DNA from: Streptomyces sp. NBC_00708 | Lineage (GTDB): Bacteria; Actinomycetota; Actinomycetes; Streptomycetales; Streptomycetaceae | NCBI GenBank assembly: GCA_036226585.1 | Contig: CP108997.1 | Coordinates: forward strand, 310,001-374,000 | DNA length: 64,000 nt | Direction: 5' to 3' | Shown: positions 1-7,519 of the stretch, piece after piece | How positions within the stretch are numbered: the stretch's first letter is position 1 | How the letters are laid out: each line of letters starts with the position of its first letter | The notes under the pieces: model-generated | The model's input: the letters and a program-made list of their open reading frames with translations, nothing else | What the model was told of the DNA's origin: nothing | The model's database searches: none | Position numbers and translations under genes: made by a program

Positions 1-59
1 GTCCCGGGGCGGCAGGGTAGCGGCAGCATGACTGTCCCCGCCTCTTCCGGAGTTGCCCC

Positions 60-1433
60 ATGACCGTTGCGGTCGTCCTGTTCACCGCCGATCTCCGCCT
101 GCACGACCATCCGCCGCTGCGGGCCGCGCTCGCCTCGGCCGACGAGATCGTGCCTCTGTTCGTCCGGGACAGCGCGATCGAGGCGGCCGGTTTCGACGCC
201 CCGAACCGGCGCGCCTTCCTCGCCGACTGTCTGCGCGACCTCGACGCCGGGCTGCGCGAGCGGGGCGGCCGGCTGGTCATCCGCTCCGGGGACGTGGCCG
301 AGGAGGTGTGCGCGGTCGCCTCGCAGGCCGGTGCGGACGAGGTCCATGTGGCGGCGGGCGTCAGCGCGTACACCCGGCGCCGCGAGGAGCGGCTGCGCGA
401 GGCGCTGGAGTCCGGCGGGCGCCGGCTGCGCGTCCACGACGGGGTGGTCACCGCGGTGGCTCCCGGCGCGGTGACGCCCGCTTCCTCGGACCACTTCGCC
501 GTGTTCACCCCGTACTTCCGGCGCTGGTCGGGGGAAGGGTTGCGCGAGGTGTTCGGTGCGCCGCGTGCGGTACGGGTGCCGGAGGGGCCGCGGTCGGAGA
601 AGGTGCCGGCCCGAAGCGGCGTGTCCGGCGTGTCGGAAGGGCTCCCGGAGGGCGGGGAGCAGGCGGCGCGCAAGGCGTTCACGGCCTGGCGGCGGCGCGG
701 GCTCGCCGCGTACGAGGAGCGGCACGACGACCTGGCGGGCGACGGCACCTCGCGCCTCTCGCCGCATCTGCACTTCGGCACCCTGTCCCCCGTCGAGCTG
801 GTGCACCGGTCGCGCGACGCCGGCGGCGCCGGGGCCGAGGCATTCGTACGGCAGCTGTGCTGGCGCGAGTTCCACTACCAGGTCCTCGCGGCCCGGCCCG
901 CCGCGTCCTGGGAGAACTACCGTGACAAGCAGGACCGTTGGCGCTCCGAGAAGGAGGCGGCCGACGAGGTCGAGGCGTGGCGCGAGGGGCGCACCGGCTA
1001 TCCGGTGGTCGACGCCGCGATGCGCCAGCTGCGCCACGAGGGCTGGATGCACAACCGGGGCCGGCTGCTCACCGCCTCGTTCCTGACGAAGACGCTCTAC
1101 GTGGACTGGCGTGTGGGCGCACGGCACTTCCTGGATCTCCTGGTGGACGGCGACATCGCGAACAACCAGATGAACTGGCAGTGGATGGCCGGTACCGGGA
1201 CCGACAGCCGGCCCAACCGGGTGCTCAATCCGGTGGTGCAGGCCAAGCGGCTCGACCCGGACGGGGCGTACGTACGGCGCTGGGTGCCGGAGCTGGCGTC
1301 ACTGTCCGGGTCCGCCGTGCACGAGCCGTGGAAGCTGCGGGGCGAGGAGCGGGACCGGCTGGACTATCCGGAGCCCGTGGTGGACCTGTCCGAGGGGCTG
1401 GACCGGTTCCGGCGAGCGCGCGGTCTGGAGTGA
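60..1433 (+). CDS. phr: Deoxyribodipyrimidine photolyase (class I CPD photolyase/cryptochrome family)
   Basis: Light-driven repair of UV-induced cyclobutane pyrimidine dimers using FAD. The 457-residue product has the usual length for the family. Its N-terminal alpha/beta antenna-binding domain starts directly with the typical TADLRLHDHPPL segment (residues 9-20). The C-terminal helical FAD-binding domain shows SRLSPHLHFG (about 231-240), CWREFHY (about 267-273) and the signature NNQMNWQWMAGTGTDSRP (about 368-385), which lines the FAD and lesion pocket. The ATG at 60 begins exactly at the family N-terminus. The stop codon overlaps the GTG of the next gene (GTGA), so the two are probably translationally coupled. 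No CarH/LitR-type light regulator is visible in the window, so regulation is unknown. Confidence 0.96.
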   Translation: MTVAVVLFTADLRLHDHPPLRAALASADEIVPLFVRDSAIEAAGFDAPNRRAFLADCLRDLDAGLRERGGRLVIRSGDVAEEVCAVASQAGADEVHVAAGVSAYTRRREERLREALESGGRRLRVHDGVVTAVAPGAVTPASSDHFAVFTPYFRRWSGEGLREVFGAPRAVRVPEGPRSEKVPARSGVSGVSEGLPEGGEQAARKAFTAWRRRGLAAYEERHDDLAGDGTSRLSPHLHFGTLSPVELVHRSRDAGGAGAEAFVRQLCWREFHYQVLAARPAASWENYRDKQDRWRSEKEAADEVEAWREGRTGYPVVDAAMRQLRHEGWMHNRGRLLTASFLTKTLYVDWRVGARHFLDLLVDGDIANNQMNWQWMAGTGTDSRPNRVLNPVVQAKRLDPDGAYVRRWVPELASLSGSAVHEPWKLRGEERDRLDYPEPVVDLSEGLDRFRRARGLE

Positions 1434-2131
1434 GCACGGTGGACCGGGGCGCCGGGCCCCACTCCGCGCTGTTGCTGCTCTCGGCGGCGTCCGGGGCGGC
1501 GGACGCGTTCGTGTTCATCTGTGTGGGCCAGGTCTTCGCCGGGGTGATGACCGGGAACCTGGTGCTGCTCGGCGCTTCGGCCGCCGGGGCGGGCGAGGAG
1601 GGGGTGGCACTGCGGGTGGTCACCGCGCTGCTCTCGTACGGCTGCGGGGTGGCCGGCGCCGCGCTGGTGGGTGAGCGGATGTGGCGGCGGGTGCCGGTGA
1701 TACTGCTGGCCGAGGTGGCGCTGCTCGCGGCGGGGGCGGCTCTGTGGGCGGCCGGGCTGGTCACATCGGACGCGGACCGGCTGGGGCTGCTGGTGCTGAT
1801 GGGGCTCGCGATGGGCATCCAGGGGCGGGTGCGGGCCACGCCCACGAACTACTTCACCGGGACCCTGACCTCGCTCGTCGGCCGACTGGCCGTGGGGGCG
1901 TGGCGCGGCGGCGACGGCTGGGTCGCCGGGCGGCTGGCCGCCGTGGTGGCGGGCGCCGCGCTCGCCGCGCTGACCGTGCGGCTCCGGCCCGAGGCCGGTG
2001 CGGTGGTGGCGGCGGCGCTCGCGGTGGCCGCACTGCTGGTGGAGGCCCGGACGCGGCCGGGGCGGGCGGCGGAAGGGCCGGGAAAGGGGAAGCCCCGGCC
2101 GGATCGGGGGAATCCAGCCGGGGCGGCTTGA
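1430..2131 (+). CDS. DUF1275 (YoaK-type) membrane protein
   Basis: A predicted integral membrane protein of 233 residues. The start is the GTG that overlaps the photolyase stop by 4 bases. Reading from there gives a family-typical N-terminus: SALLLLSAASGAADAFVF, then GQVFAGVMTGNLVLLGASA, the hallmark 'T/SGxVxDAxSF ... TGNxV' pattern of DUF1275/YoaK. About six hydrophobic segments follow, then a short Arg/Pro-rich tail. The function of the family is not established; some members are discussed as transporters. Coupling to a photolyase may mean co-expression under light or UV stress, which is inference. Confidence 0.85.
   Translation: MSTVDRGAGPHSALLLLSAASGAADAFVFICVGQVFAGVMTGNLVLLGASAAGAGEEGVALRVVTALLSYGCGVAGAALVGERMWRRVPVILLAEVALLAAGAALWAAGLVTSDADRLGLLVLMGLAMGIQGRVRATPTNYFTGTLTSLVGRLAVGAWRGGDGWVAGRLAAVVAGAALAALTVRLRPEAGAVVAAALAVAALLVEARTRPGRAAEGPGKGKPRPDRGNPAGAA
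2092..2124. terminator. Candidate hairpin at the 3' end of the phr-DUF1275 unit
   Basis: GCCCCGGC (2092-2099) pairs with GCCGGGGC (2117-2124) across a 17-nt loop. It lies over the last codons of the DUF1275 gene, with no T-run, as is common in high-GC actinobacteria. It could also be chance pairing. Confidence 0.3.
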
Positions 2132-2252
2132 GAGGTGGGCGCTCGCGCGTCATCCACATATAGGTGAACGATAAACCACCGCGCGGCGTTCCCGGCAATC
2201 CGCACCCCGCACTGTGATCCAGGGCACGGACACCGGGCCGCTCGGGCGGGTC

Positions 2253-2516
2253 TCACTCACCGGCGGCGGGCACCTCGGTGCCGTAGCGGCGGTGGAACTG
2301 TTCGATCCGGCCCGCCGTGTCCAGCACCTGCCGGGTTCCCGTGTAGAACGGGTGGCTCGCCGACGAGGTCTCCACGTCGATCACGGGGTAGCTGCGGCCG
2401 TCCTCCCACGTCACGCGCCGCTCGGAGTCGGCGGTGGAGCGGGTGAGGAAGGCCGTCCCGGCGGCACGGTCACGGAAGACCACCGGACGGGAGACGGGGT
2501 GGATACGGGACTTCAT
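2253..2516 (-). CDS. rpmE2: 50S ribosomal protein L31, type B (zinc-independent)
   Basis: An 87-residue ribosomal protein beginning MKSRIHP, with the type B L31 body (RPVVFRD, then SASHPFYTGTRQVLDTAGRIEQFHRRYG). It lacks the zinc-binding cysteines of the housekeeping L31, so it is the C-minus paralogue. Bacteria typically swap this form in under zinc starvation to release zinc from ribosomes. The ATG at 2516 is chosen over the upstream in-frame start because it fits the family N-terminus. It lies 49 bases downstream of the L33 paralogue in the same orientation and probably shares its promoter and zinc control. Confidence 0.95.
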   Translation of the reverse strand: MKSRIHPVSRPVVFRDRAAGTAFLTRSTADSERRVTWEDGRSYPVIDVETSSASHPFYTGTRQVLDTAGRIEQFHRRYGTEVPAAGE

Positions 2517-2565
2517 GGGCATTCCTTCCTTGGCACGGGAGAGGGCGTACGGGCGTACCGGACGG

Positions 2566-2730
2566 TCAGCGTTCCTCACGGAAGAGGACGTGCCGCCCCG
2601 CGGCCGGGTCGTACTTGCGCAGGACCAGACGGTCGGGGTTGTTGCGACGGCTCTTGCGCGTCACATAGCTCTGCCCCGTCCCCGCGGTCGAGCGGAGCGT
2701 GACTACGGGACGGATCTCGCTGCGGGCCAT
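2566..2730 (-). CDS. rpmG: 50S ribosomal protein L33, cysteine-free paralogue
   Basis: A 54-residue L33 with the core [21 protein letters not shown]. The positions that hold CxxC pairs in zinc-binding L33 are replaced here (for example KYDP rather than KYCP), so this is the zinc-independent form. Start ATG at 2730. It is the first gene of a two-gene rpmG-rpmE2 unit. In other streptomycetes such paralogues are repressed by Zur, and a Zur-like 15-mer lies 49-63 bases upstream. Confidence 0.95.
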   Translation of the reverse strand: MARSEIRPVVTLRSTAGTGQSYVTRKSRRNNPDRLVLRKYDPAAGRHVLFREER

Positions 2731-2778
2731 GAGCACCTTCCGGAGTCGTGGATCACGAGCCCCGCACCTTCCTGGTAA

Positions 2779-2793
2779 CGGGATTCGTTTTCG
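2779..2793 (-). promoter_or_regulatory. Candidate Zur box upstream of rpmG-rpmE2
   Basis: On the minus strand the 15-mer reads CGAAAACGAATCCCG. From memory, the actinobacterial Zur consensus resembles TGAAAACGATTTTCA. The match is 10 of 15, with the left half (GAAAACGA) intact and the right half degenerate. The position just upstream of cysteine-free ribosomal paralogues is where Zur control would be expected. Confidence 0.4.
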
Positions 2794-2865
2794 TTCTGCC
2801 GGTACAACGCGACGGCACCCACATGCATTCCCGCCCGTCACGCGGCCCGCGATTTGCGCCAACCA

Positions 2866-2890
2866 CCTTGAACAGCAAGGCTGTTCGAGG
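2866..2890. promoter_or_regulatory. 25-bp inverted repeat, candidate operator
   Basis: Arms CCTTGAACAGC (2866-2876) and GCTGTTCGAGG (2880-2890) pair at 10 of 11 positions around a 3-base centre. It ends 10 bases before a TAGAGT hexamer, so a bound repressor could block rightward transcription of the PAS-SpoIIE gene. The spacing (GAAC-N9-GTTC) does not match a LexA box. The cognate regulator is unknown. Confidence 0.45.
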
Positions 2891-3040
2891 GAAGTGGGCT
2901 AGAGTCAGCCGCTGGCATATGCCGGATGCAAGAACGCGTCGAGTGTTGCCAAACCCCTTACGGGCCCCTTCCGGCTGTGCGAAAGTCGTATGCGGTCCAC
3001 CCTTCGTCACTGGTTGTGCCGCCCTGCATCGGAGTACGTC

Positions 3041-4477
3041 ATGCCGTCCCCCCTCTCTGCGGACCGCCCCGCCCCACAGCCGCCGGAGCGCGATGCCGTC
3101 GACGCGTTGATCCACCGGACGCGCCGGCTGCGCGGTGATGTGGACGCGGTGCGGCGCGACGCCGTGCGCGTCGACGAGGACGACCCGCGGATGCGCTGGC
3201 AGCGCGCGCTCTGCGAGCTGGCGGTGAACCACCTCGACGACCTCGGCACCCACCTCGGACAGCTCCGGGAGGGGCTGCCCGAGGAGCCCGAACGGCCCTC
3301 GCGCGAAGAGACCGCCGCCGCCGAGCCCCAGGGCTCCCTGATCGGCCGGGTGGGCAGCGCCGAATGGAATCTGCTCACCGACGAGGTCAGCTGGTCCGAC
3401 GAACTCTTCCGGATCTTCGGCCGGGCGCCGGAGGCGGGCGGGCTGTCGCTCGACGACCTGCCCTCCACGCTGCTCCCCGAGGACCAGCCCCTGCTCACCG
3501 CGCTCGTCACGGACTGCCTGGTGGACGGCAAGCCGATAAACGGCGAGTTCCGCATCCGGCACACCGACGGACGCGTCCGCACCCTGCACATGATGGGCGA
3601 GCCCGTGCTCGACTCGGACGGCTGCACCGCCACCATGTGGGCCGTGCTGCGCGATGTCACCGCGCTGCGGCGCAGCCAGCAGGTGGTGCGCCGCACCCAT
3701 GAGTCGCTGCGGCGCGAGCAGCACATCGCCAGGACCGAGCACCGGGTCGCGGTGGAGCTGAAGGAAGCCGTGCTCCCCCCGTGGCAGAGCTCGCTCCGGC
3801 TCCCCGACCACGGCCCCGGCACCCTGGACATCGCTGCCCACTACCTGCCGTCGGAGACGAGCGCCCTGGTCGGCGGCGGCTGGTACGACGCCATGGAACT
3901 GCCGGACGGCCGGACCCTGCTCACCGTCGGCGACCTGACCGGCCACGGCATCCAGGCCACCTCCGCCATGGCCGTGGTCATGGGCGCGCTGCGCGGCATG
4001 GCGGTGGCCGGCATCGAGCCGGGCCCCCTGCTCGGCCATCTCAACCAGTTACTGGAAACCTCCATTCAGCCGGCCCTGGGCAGCGCCGTGTGCTGCCGGT
4101 TCGACCCGGCGACCCGCACCCTGGACTGGGCACAGGCCGGACACCCCGCGCCGCTGCTCTTCCGCGACGGGACCGGGCGCCCGCTGCCCCTGCCGGACGG
4201 CGTGCTGCTCGGAGCCGCCTCCGGGGTCGCCTACGAACAGGACGAGGCCCACCTGCTGCCCGGCGACGTGCTGGTGCTGCACACCGACGGACTGGCCCGC
4301 GACGACTCCTCCGGGCACGGTGGTGCGCGCCCCGGTACGGAAGCGCTGCTCGGTCTGGCCCCACGCTTCGCCGAGGCCCGTTCGGCACAGGAGTGCGTAC
4401 GAGCCGTGGTCGAGGAGTTCGGCGCGGCCGAGCGACTGGACGACGCGTGCGTGCTGATCGCCCGCGTCGGGGCGTAG
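3041..4477 (+). CDS. PAS domain-containing SpoIIE-type (PP2C) protein phosphatase
   Basis: A 478-residue cytoplasmic phosphatase. By family analogy it dephosphorylates an anti-sigma antagonist. The N-terminal helical stretch is followed by a PAS domain (about residues 95-210, including EWNLLTDEVSWSDELFRIFG and FRIRHTDGRVRTLHMMGEP). The C-terminal SpoIIE/PP2C domain (about 245-478) shows VGGGWYDA, GDLTGHG, HTDGLARDD and DDACVLIAR, which supply the metal-binding acidic residues. The ATG at 3041 is preceded by GGAG at good spacing; an in-frame start at 2990 lacks one. Codon 337 (4049-4051) is TTA, the bldA-dependent leucine codon, suggesting production tied to development. Such enzymes normally pair with RsbW-like kinases; one lies far away at 53747-54298. 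Confidence 0.92.
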   Translation: MPSPLSADRPAPQPPERDAVDALIHRTRRLRGDVDAVRRDAVRVDEDDPRMRWQRALCELAVNHLDDLGTHLGQLREGLPEEPERPSREETAAAEPQGSLIGRVGSAEWNLLTDEVSWSDELFRIFGRAPEAGGLSLDDLPSTLLPEDQPLLTALVTDCLVDGKPINGEFRIRHTDGRVRTLHMMGEPVLDSDGCTATMWAVLRDVTALRRSQQVVRRTHESLRREQHIARTEHRVAVELKEAVLPPWQSSLRLPDHGPGTLDIAAHYLPSETSALVGGGWYDAMELPDGRTLLTVGDLTGHGIQATSAMAVVMGALRGMAVAGIEPGPLLGHLNQLLETSIQPALGSAVCCRFDPATRTLDWAQAGHPAPLLFRDGTGRPLPLPDGVLLGAASGVAYEQDEAHLLPGDVLVLHTDGLARDDSSGHGGARPGTEALLGLAPRFAEARSAQECVRAVVEEFGAAERLDDACVLIARVGA

Positions 4478-4555
4478 GGAAGCGACGACAGCCCTCATCG
4501 GGGCGTCGGCACGATCGCACGGCGGAACCCGGGTCTCATCGCGTCCCGGGTCTCC

Positions 4556-6052
4556 TCAGATCTCGGCGCTCCTCGGGTTCTTGGCCCGCCGGCTGTGCGG
4601 GAGCGCGAGCTGGATCTCCTGGCGCAGGTCCTCGATCTTCGCGTAGCCCGCGAACTGCCCGGTCAGCCGGTACATCTCGCGCAGCCGGTCCCAGGTGCGG
4701 TGGGAGGAGGTCTCCCCCATCGTGACCAGGGCGAGCCGGGCGTAGCGGTCGGCCTGCTCCGGGTCGTCGGCGATGAAGCAGGCCGAGGCGAGCGAGATGT
4801 AGTCGAAGATCTTGGACCGCTGGCGCCCGTTGGCGCGCAGCTCCAGGGCCTGCTTCGCGTGCCGCTGAGCGACGACGGCCGCCGAGGGGTCGTGCTCGGC
4901 GAGCGTCCGGAAGGCCAGGGCCTGCATGCCGTGCATGTCGGCCTCGTCGAACATCTGCATCCAGCTGGGCGGCGGTACGTCGCTCTTGTCCGAGACGAAC
5001 AGCTCCTCGGCCCGGCCTAGCGTGCGCCGCATGGCCTGGCCGCGCCCCATGGACGCCTGCGCCCATGCCTCGATGGTGCAGAGCATCGCCTGGGTGCGCG
5101 GCAGGACGCTGTCGCCCGAGCCGGACTTGGCGAGCTTCATGAGGTCGAGCGCGTCGTCGGGACGGCCCAGGTGGACCATCTGGCGGGCGGCGCGGGACAG
5201 GGCCTCGCCGGCGCGCGGGCGGTCGCCGCCCTCGCGTGCCGCGTGCGCGGCGATGACGAAGTACTTCTGGGCCGTGGGTTCGAGGCCGACGTCGTGCGAC
5301 ATCCACCCCGCCAGGACGGCGAGGTTGGCGGCGACGCCCCACAGGCGTTTCTGGAGGTGGGCCGGGTGGTGGTAGGAGAGCATGCCGCCCACCTCGTTGA
5401 GCTGGCCCACCACGGCCTTGCGCTGGAGGCCGCCACCGCGGGAGGCGTCCCAGGCGCGGAACACCTCCACGGACCGCTCCAGCGCCTCGATCTCCTCGGA
5501 GCCGATGGGCGCGGCCTCGTACCGGTCGAAGCCGGCGGGGTCCGCGTGTACCGGGCTGTCGGCGCGCGGGGCGTCGGCCGCCAGTACGGGGTCGGTGTGC
5601 AGCCAGTCGTGCATGGGGCCGGCGATGGTGGAGCCGGCGGCGAGCGCGGCGCCCGCGCTCACCAAGCCGCGTCGGTTGAGCATGAGGTCCATTCCCGTGA
5701 ATTCGGTGAGGACCGCTGCCGTCCGTTCGGGCGCCCACGGGAGCTGGTCGGGATTGTCCTGCGTCCCGGCCTCTCGCCGTTTCCCCACACGCCCGCGCCG
5801 GCCGAACCCGAGGTCCTCGATGGTCACGACACGGCCGAGTCGCTCGGTGAACAGAGCCGCCAGCACCTTGGGCACGGGATCGCGGGGGGACTCCCCCATG
5901 TCGATCCAGCGCCTCACGCGCGAGGTGTCGGTGGCCAGTTGGGGGTGGCCCATGGCCGCCGCCTTCCGGTTCACCATTCTCGCGAGTTCGCCCTTGGACC
6001 AGCCGGCAAGGCCGAACAGGTCCGACAGGCGGGTGTTGGGTTCTCCGGTCAC
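4556..6052 (-). CDS. NsdA/NsdB-like TPR regulator of development and antibiotic production
   Basis: A 498-residue protein opening GEPNTRLSDLFGLAGWSKGE and LARMVNRKAAA, then a conserved segment around DTSRVRRWIDMGE (about residues 42-54) and PRDPVPKVLAALFTERLG. I recognise this N-terminus from the Streptomyces NsdA-type family: a DNA-binding-like domain followed by tetratricopeptide-type helices, here about residues 180-490. Known members repress sporulation and antibiotic synthesis. Which paralogue this is cannot be decided from the sequence. The start is GTG at 6052 with a GGGGG stretch just upstream. It is divergent from the APH-like gene and convergent with the phosphatase. Confidence 0.82.
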   Translation of the reverse strand: MTGEPNTRLSDLFGLAGWSKGELARMVNRKAAAMGHPQLATDTSRVRRWIDMGESPRDPVPKVLAALFTERLGRVVTIEDLGFGRRGRVGKRREAGTQDNPDQLPWAPERTAAVLTEFTGMDLMLNRRGLVSAGAALAAGSTIAGPMHDWLHTDPVLAADAPRADSPVHADPAGFDRYEAAPIGSEEIEALERSVEVFRAWDASRGGGLQRKAVVGQLNEVGGMLSYHHPAHLQKRLWGVAANLAVLAGWMSHDVGLEPTAQKYFVIAAHAAREGGDRPRAGEALSRAARQMVHLGRPDDALDLMKLAKSGSGDSVLPRTQAMLCTIEAWAQASMGRGQAMRRTLGRAEELFVSDKSDVPPPSWMQMFDEADMHGMQALAFRTLAEHDPSAAVVAQRHAKQALELRANGRQRSKIFDYISLASACFIADDPEQADRYARLALVTMGETSSHRTWDRLREMYRLTGQFAGYAKIEDLRQEIQLALPHSRRAKNPRSAEI

Positions 6053-6113
6053 GTCAAGCCCCCAGGTTCTCGGCTGTGTTGACAGTAACCCCGTGTCAGA
6101 TGCCTTGCGACTA

Positions 6114-6133
6114 TTCGCCAGGGTTCGCCAGGG
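6114..6133. repeat. Tandem 10-bp direct repeat in the regulator/APH intergenic region
   Basis: TTCGCCAGGG occurs twice in immediate tandem (6114-6123 and 6124-6133). Ten-base periodicity equals one helical turn and suggests an activator or response-regulator site between the divergent genes. A TTGACA hexamer sits at 6079-6084, but no matching -10 is clear. The rest of 6053-6283 holds only weak dyads (GACACC/GGTGTC at 6149-6168). Confidence 0.45.
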
Positions 6134-6283
6134 TGCGCTATGTCGAGAGACACCCTCGCGCCGGTGTCAGGTAGGAAAGCGCAACCCCGCCCGGCAGCCC
6201 TAGGGACTCCCCAGGGTGCCGAAGGGCCGCCGGCCGGGGTGGCGCACGCAACTTGTCGGCGCACGAAGGGATCTGTCTCGCCC

Positions 6284-7420
6284 ATGTACACAGCATCGTC
6301 CTCCGTGTCCGCCCCGCCCCGGCCGCTGCGTCCGATCCAGGCGGGCGGCGGGCCGTACCTCGACCCGCGCGCAGGTGTCCCGGCCCCCGGCCTCGGGCGG
6401 CCCCGGCGCCCGGCGGGACCGGGTGTCCCCTCGCTGGGCGGACGGCTCGACCTGTCGGGCCCGCAGGGCGCCCAGTTGAGGATGGTGATCGCGTCCGTGC
6501 ACCGGATCTGCCCGGAGTTCAATCCGGTGCAGGTGCTGCGGCGCAGCGGGCGTTCGGTCCTGCTCGTCGGTTCGACGGGGCGCGCGACAGCGGTCGCGAA
6601 GTGCTTACTGGACCACTCCCCCGCGTGGTCGGAGCGGTTCCGGCACGAAATAGCTGCATACCGGGCGTTCGTCCGGCACCGTCCGCCGGTCCGGGCGCCC
6701 CGGCTCATCGCCGCCGATCCGGAGAACTGCACGCTGGTCATCGAGCGGATGCCCGGACGGGTGGCGGCCCTGACGCGCCACCCGTCCGAGGCCCCGCCCC
6801 GCGCGGACCTGCGGGCGGTGCTCGGCGCGGTCGCCCGGGTGAACGCCTGGCGTCCGCCGGCGGGTCTGTTCGAGGCCCCGCTGGACTACGCGGCGCGGAT
6901 CGCCCGCTACCACGAGCTGGGTCTCTTCACCGACCGGGACCTGGGCGACCTGCAGAAGCTGCTGCACGGGCTGGCCCACTCCGGCGGACGGCACAGCATG
7001 GGGCAGTTCTGTCACGGGGACGCGCTGCTCTCCAACATCCTGCTGTCCCCCACCGGTCCGGTGCTGGTGGACTGGGAGCACGCGGGCTGGTACCTGCCGG
7101 GCTACGACCTGGCGACGCTGTGGACCGTGCTGGGTGACGCCCCGGTGGCGCGGCGCGATATCAGCAAGCTGGCCCAGGTGAACGGACCGGCCGCGCGGGA
7201 CGCGTTCCTGGTGAATCTGATGCTCGTGCTCACACGGGAGATCCGCAGGTACGAGACGGCCGTGCAGCGTGCCATGCGGGACACGGGAACCACGCGGGCG
7301 GGGCAGGACCGTCCGGGCGCGCTCGCCCCCGGCGAGGAGCAGCGACTGCTGCTGCGCCGGCTGCACGACGACTGCGCGATGGCCCGGAACGCCGTGCGGG
7401 CGGCGGTCGGCACGCGCTGA
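6284..7420 (+). CDS. APH-fold (aminoglycoside phosphotransferase-like) kinase
   Basis: A 378-residue protein. After a Pro/Gly-rich N-terminal stretch (about 1-60) comes a kinase-like fold with the catalytic [11 protein letters not shown] motif (Brenner-type HxDxxxxN, about 244-254) and the metal-binding VDWEHAGW (about 262-269). The substrate cannot be inferred; APH-family enzymes phosphorylate aminoglycosides, macrolides, choline, homoserine and more. The ATG at 6284 follows GAAGGG at rather long spacing. The open frame extends upstream to 6140 without a ribosome binding site. Codon 108 (6605-6607) is TTA, so translation should depend on the bldA tRNA. Confidence 0.85.
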   Translation: MYTASSSVSAPPRPLRPIQAGGGPYLDPRAGVPAPGLGRPRRPAGPGVPSLGGRLDLSGPQGAQLRMVIASVHRICPEFNPVQVLRRSGRSVLLVGSTGRATAVAKCLLDHSPAWSERFRHEIAAYRAFVRHRPPVRAPRLIAADPENCTLVIERMPGRVAALTRHPSEAPPRADLRAVLGAVARVNAWRPPAGLFEAPLDYAARIARYHELGLFTDRDLGDLQKLLHGLAHSGGRHSMGQFCHGDALLSNILLSPTGPVLVDWEHAGWYLPGYDLATLWTVLGDAPVARRDISKLAQVNGPAARDAFLVNLMLVLTREIRRYETAVQRAMRDTGTTRAGQDRPGALAPGEEQRLLLRRLHDDCAMARNAVRAAVGTR

Positions 7421-7437
7421 CCGGCCGGGCCCACGGG

Positions 7438-7481
7438 GCGCGCCGCGGGCCCGGTGCCGACACACCGGGCCCGCGGCGCGC
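7438..7481. terminator. Bidirectional terminator hairpin (17-bp perfect stem)
   Basis: GCGCGCCGCGGGCCCGG (7438-7454) pairs perfectly with 7465-7481 around the 10-nt loop TGCCGACACA. It sits between the convergent APH-like gene and the amidase gene and can serve both. Confidence 0.85.
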
Positions 7482-7519
7482 TGTGGTGCTTCCCCCGGCC
7501 CCGTTCCCGTTCCCCCGCT

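Larger units (their letters stand above)
2731..3040. promoter_or_regulatory. Divergent intergenic region rpmG / PAS-SpoIIE gene
   Basis: 310 bases with no convincing gene. It holds a Zur-like element near the rpmG start and a strong inverted repeat further right. A TAGAGT hexamer (2900-2905) that could be a -10 for the rightward gene has no good -35 in front of it. Short ORFs here lack ribosome binding sites and codon bias. Confidence 0.6.

Noticed and set aside
2866..2890. LexA (SOS) box
   Set aside because: The actinobacterial LexA site has GAAC-N4-GTTC; here the half-sites are nine bases apart.
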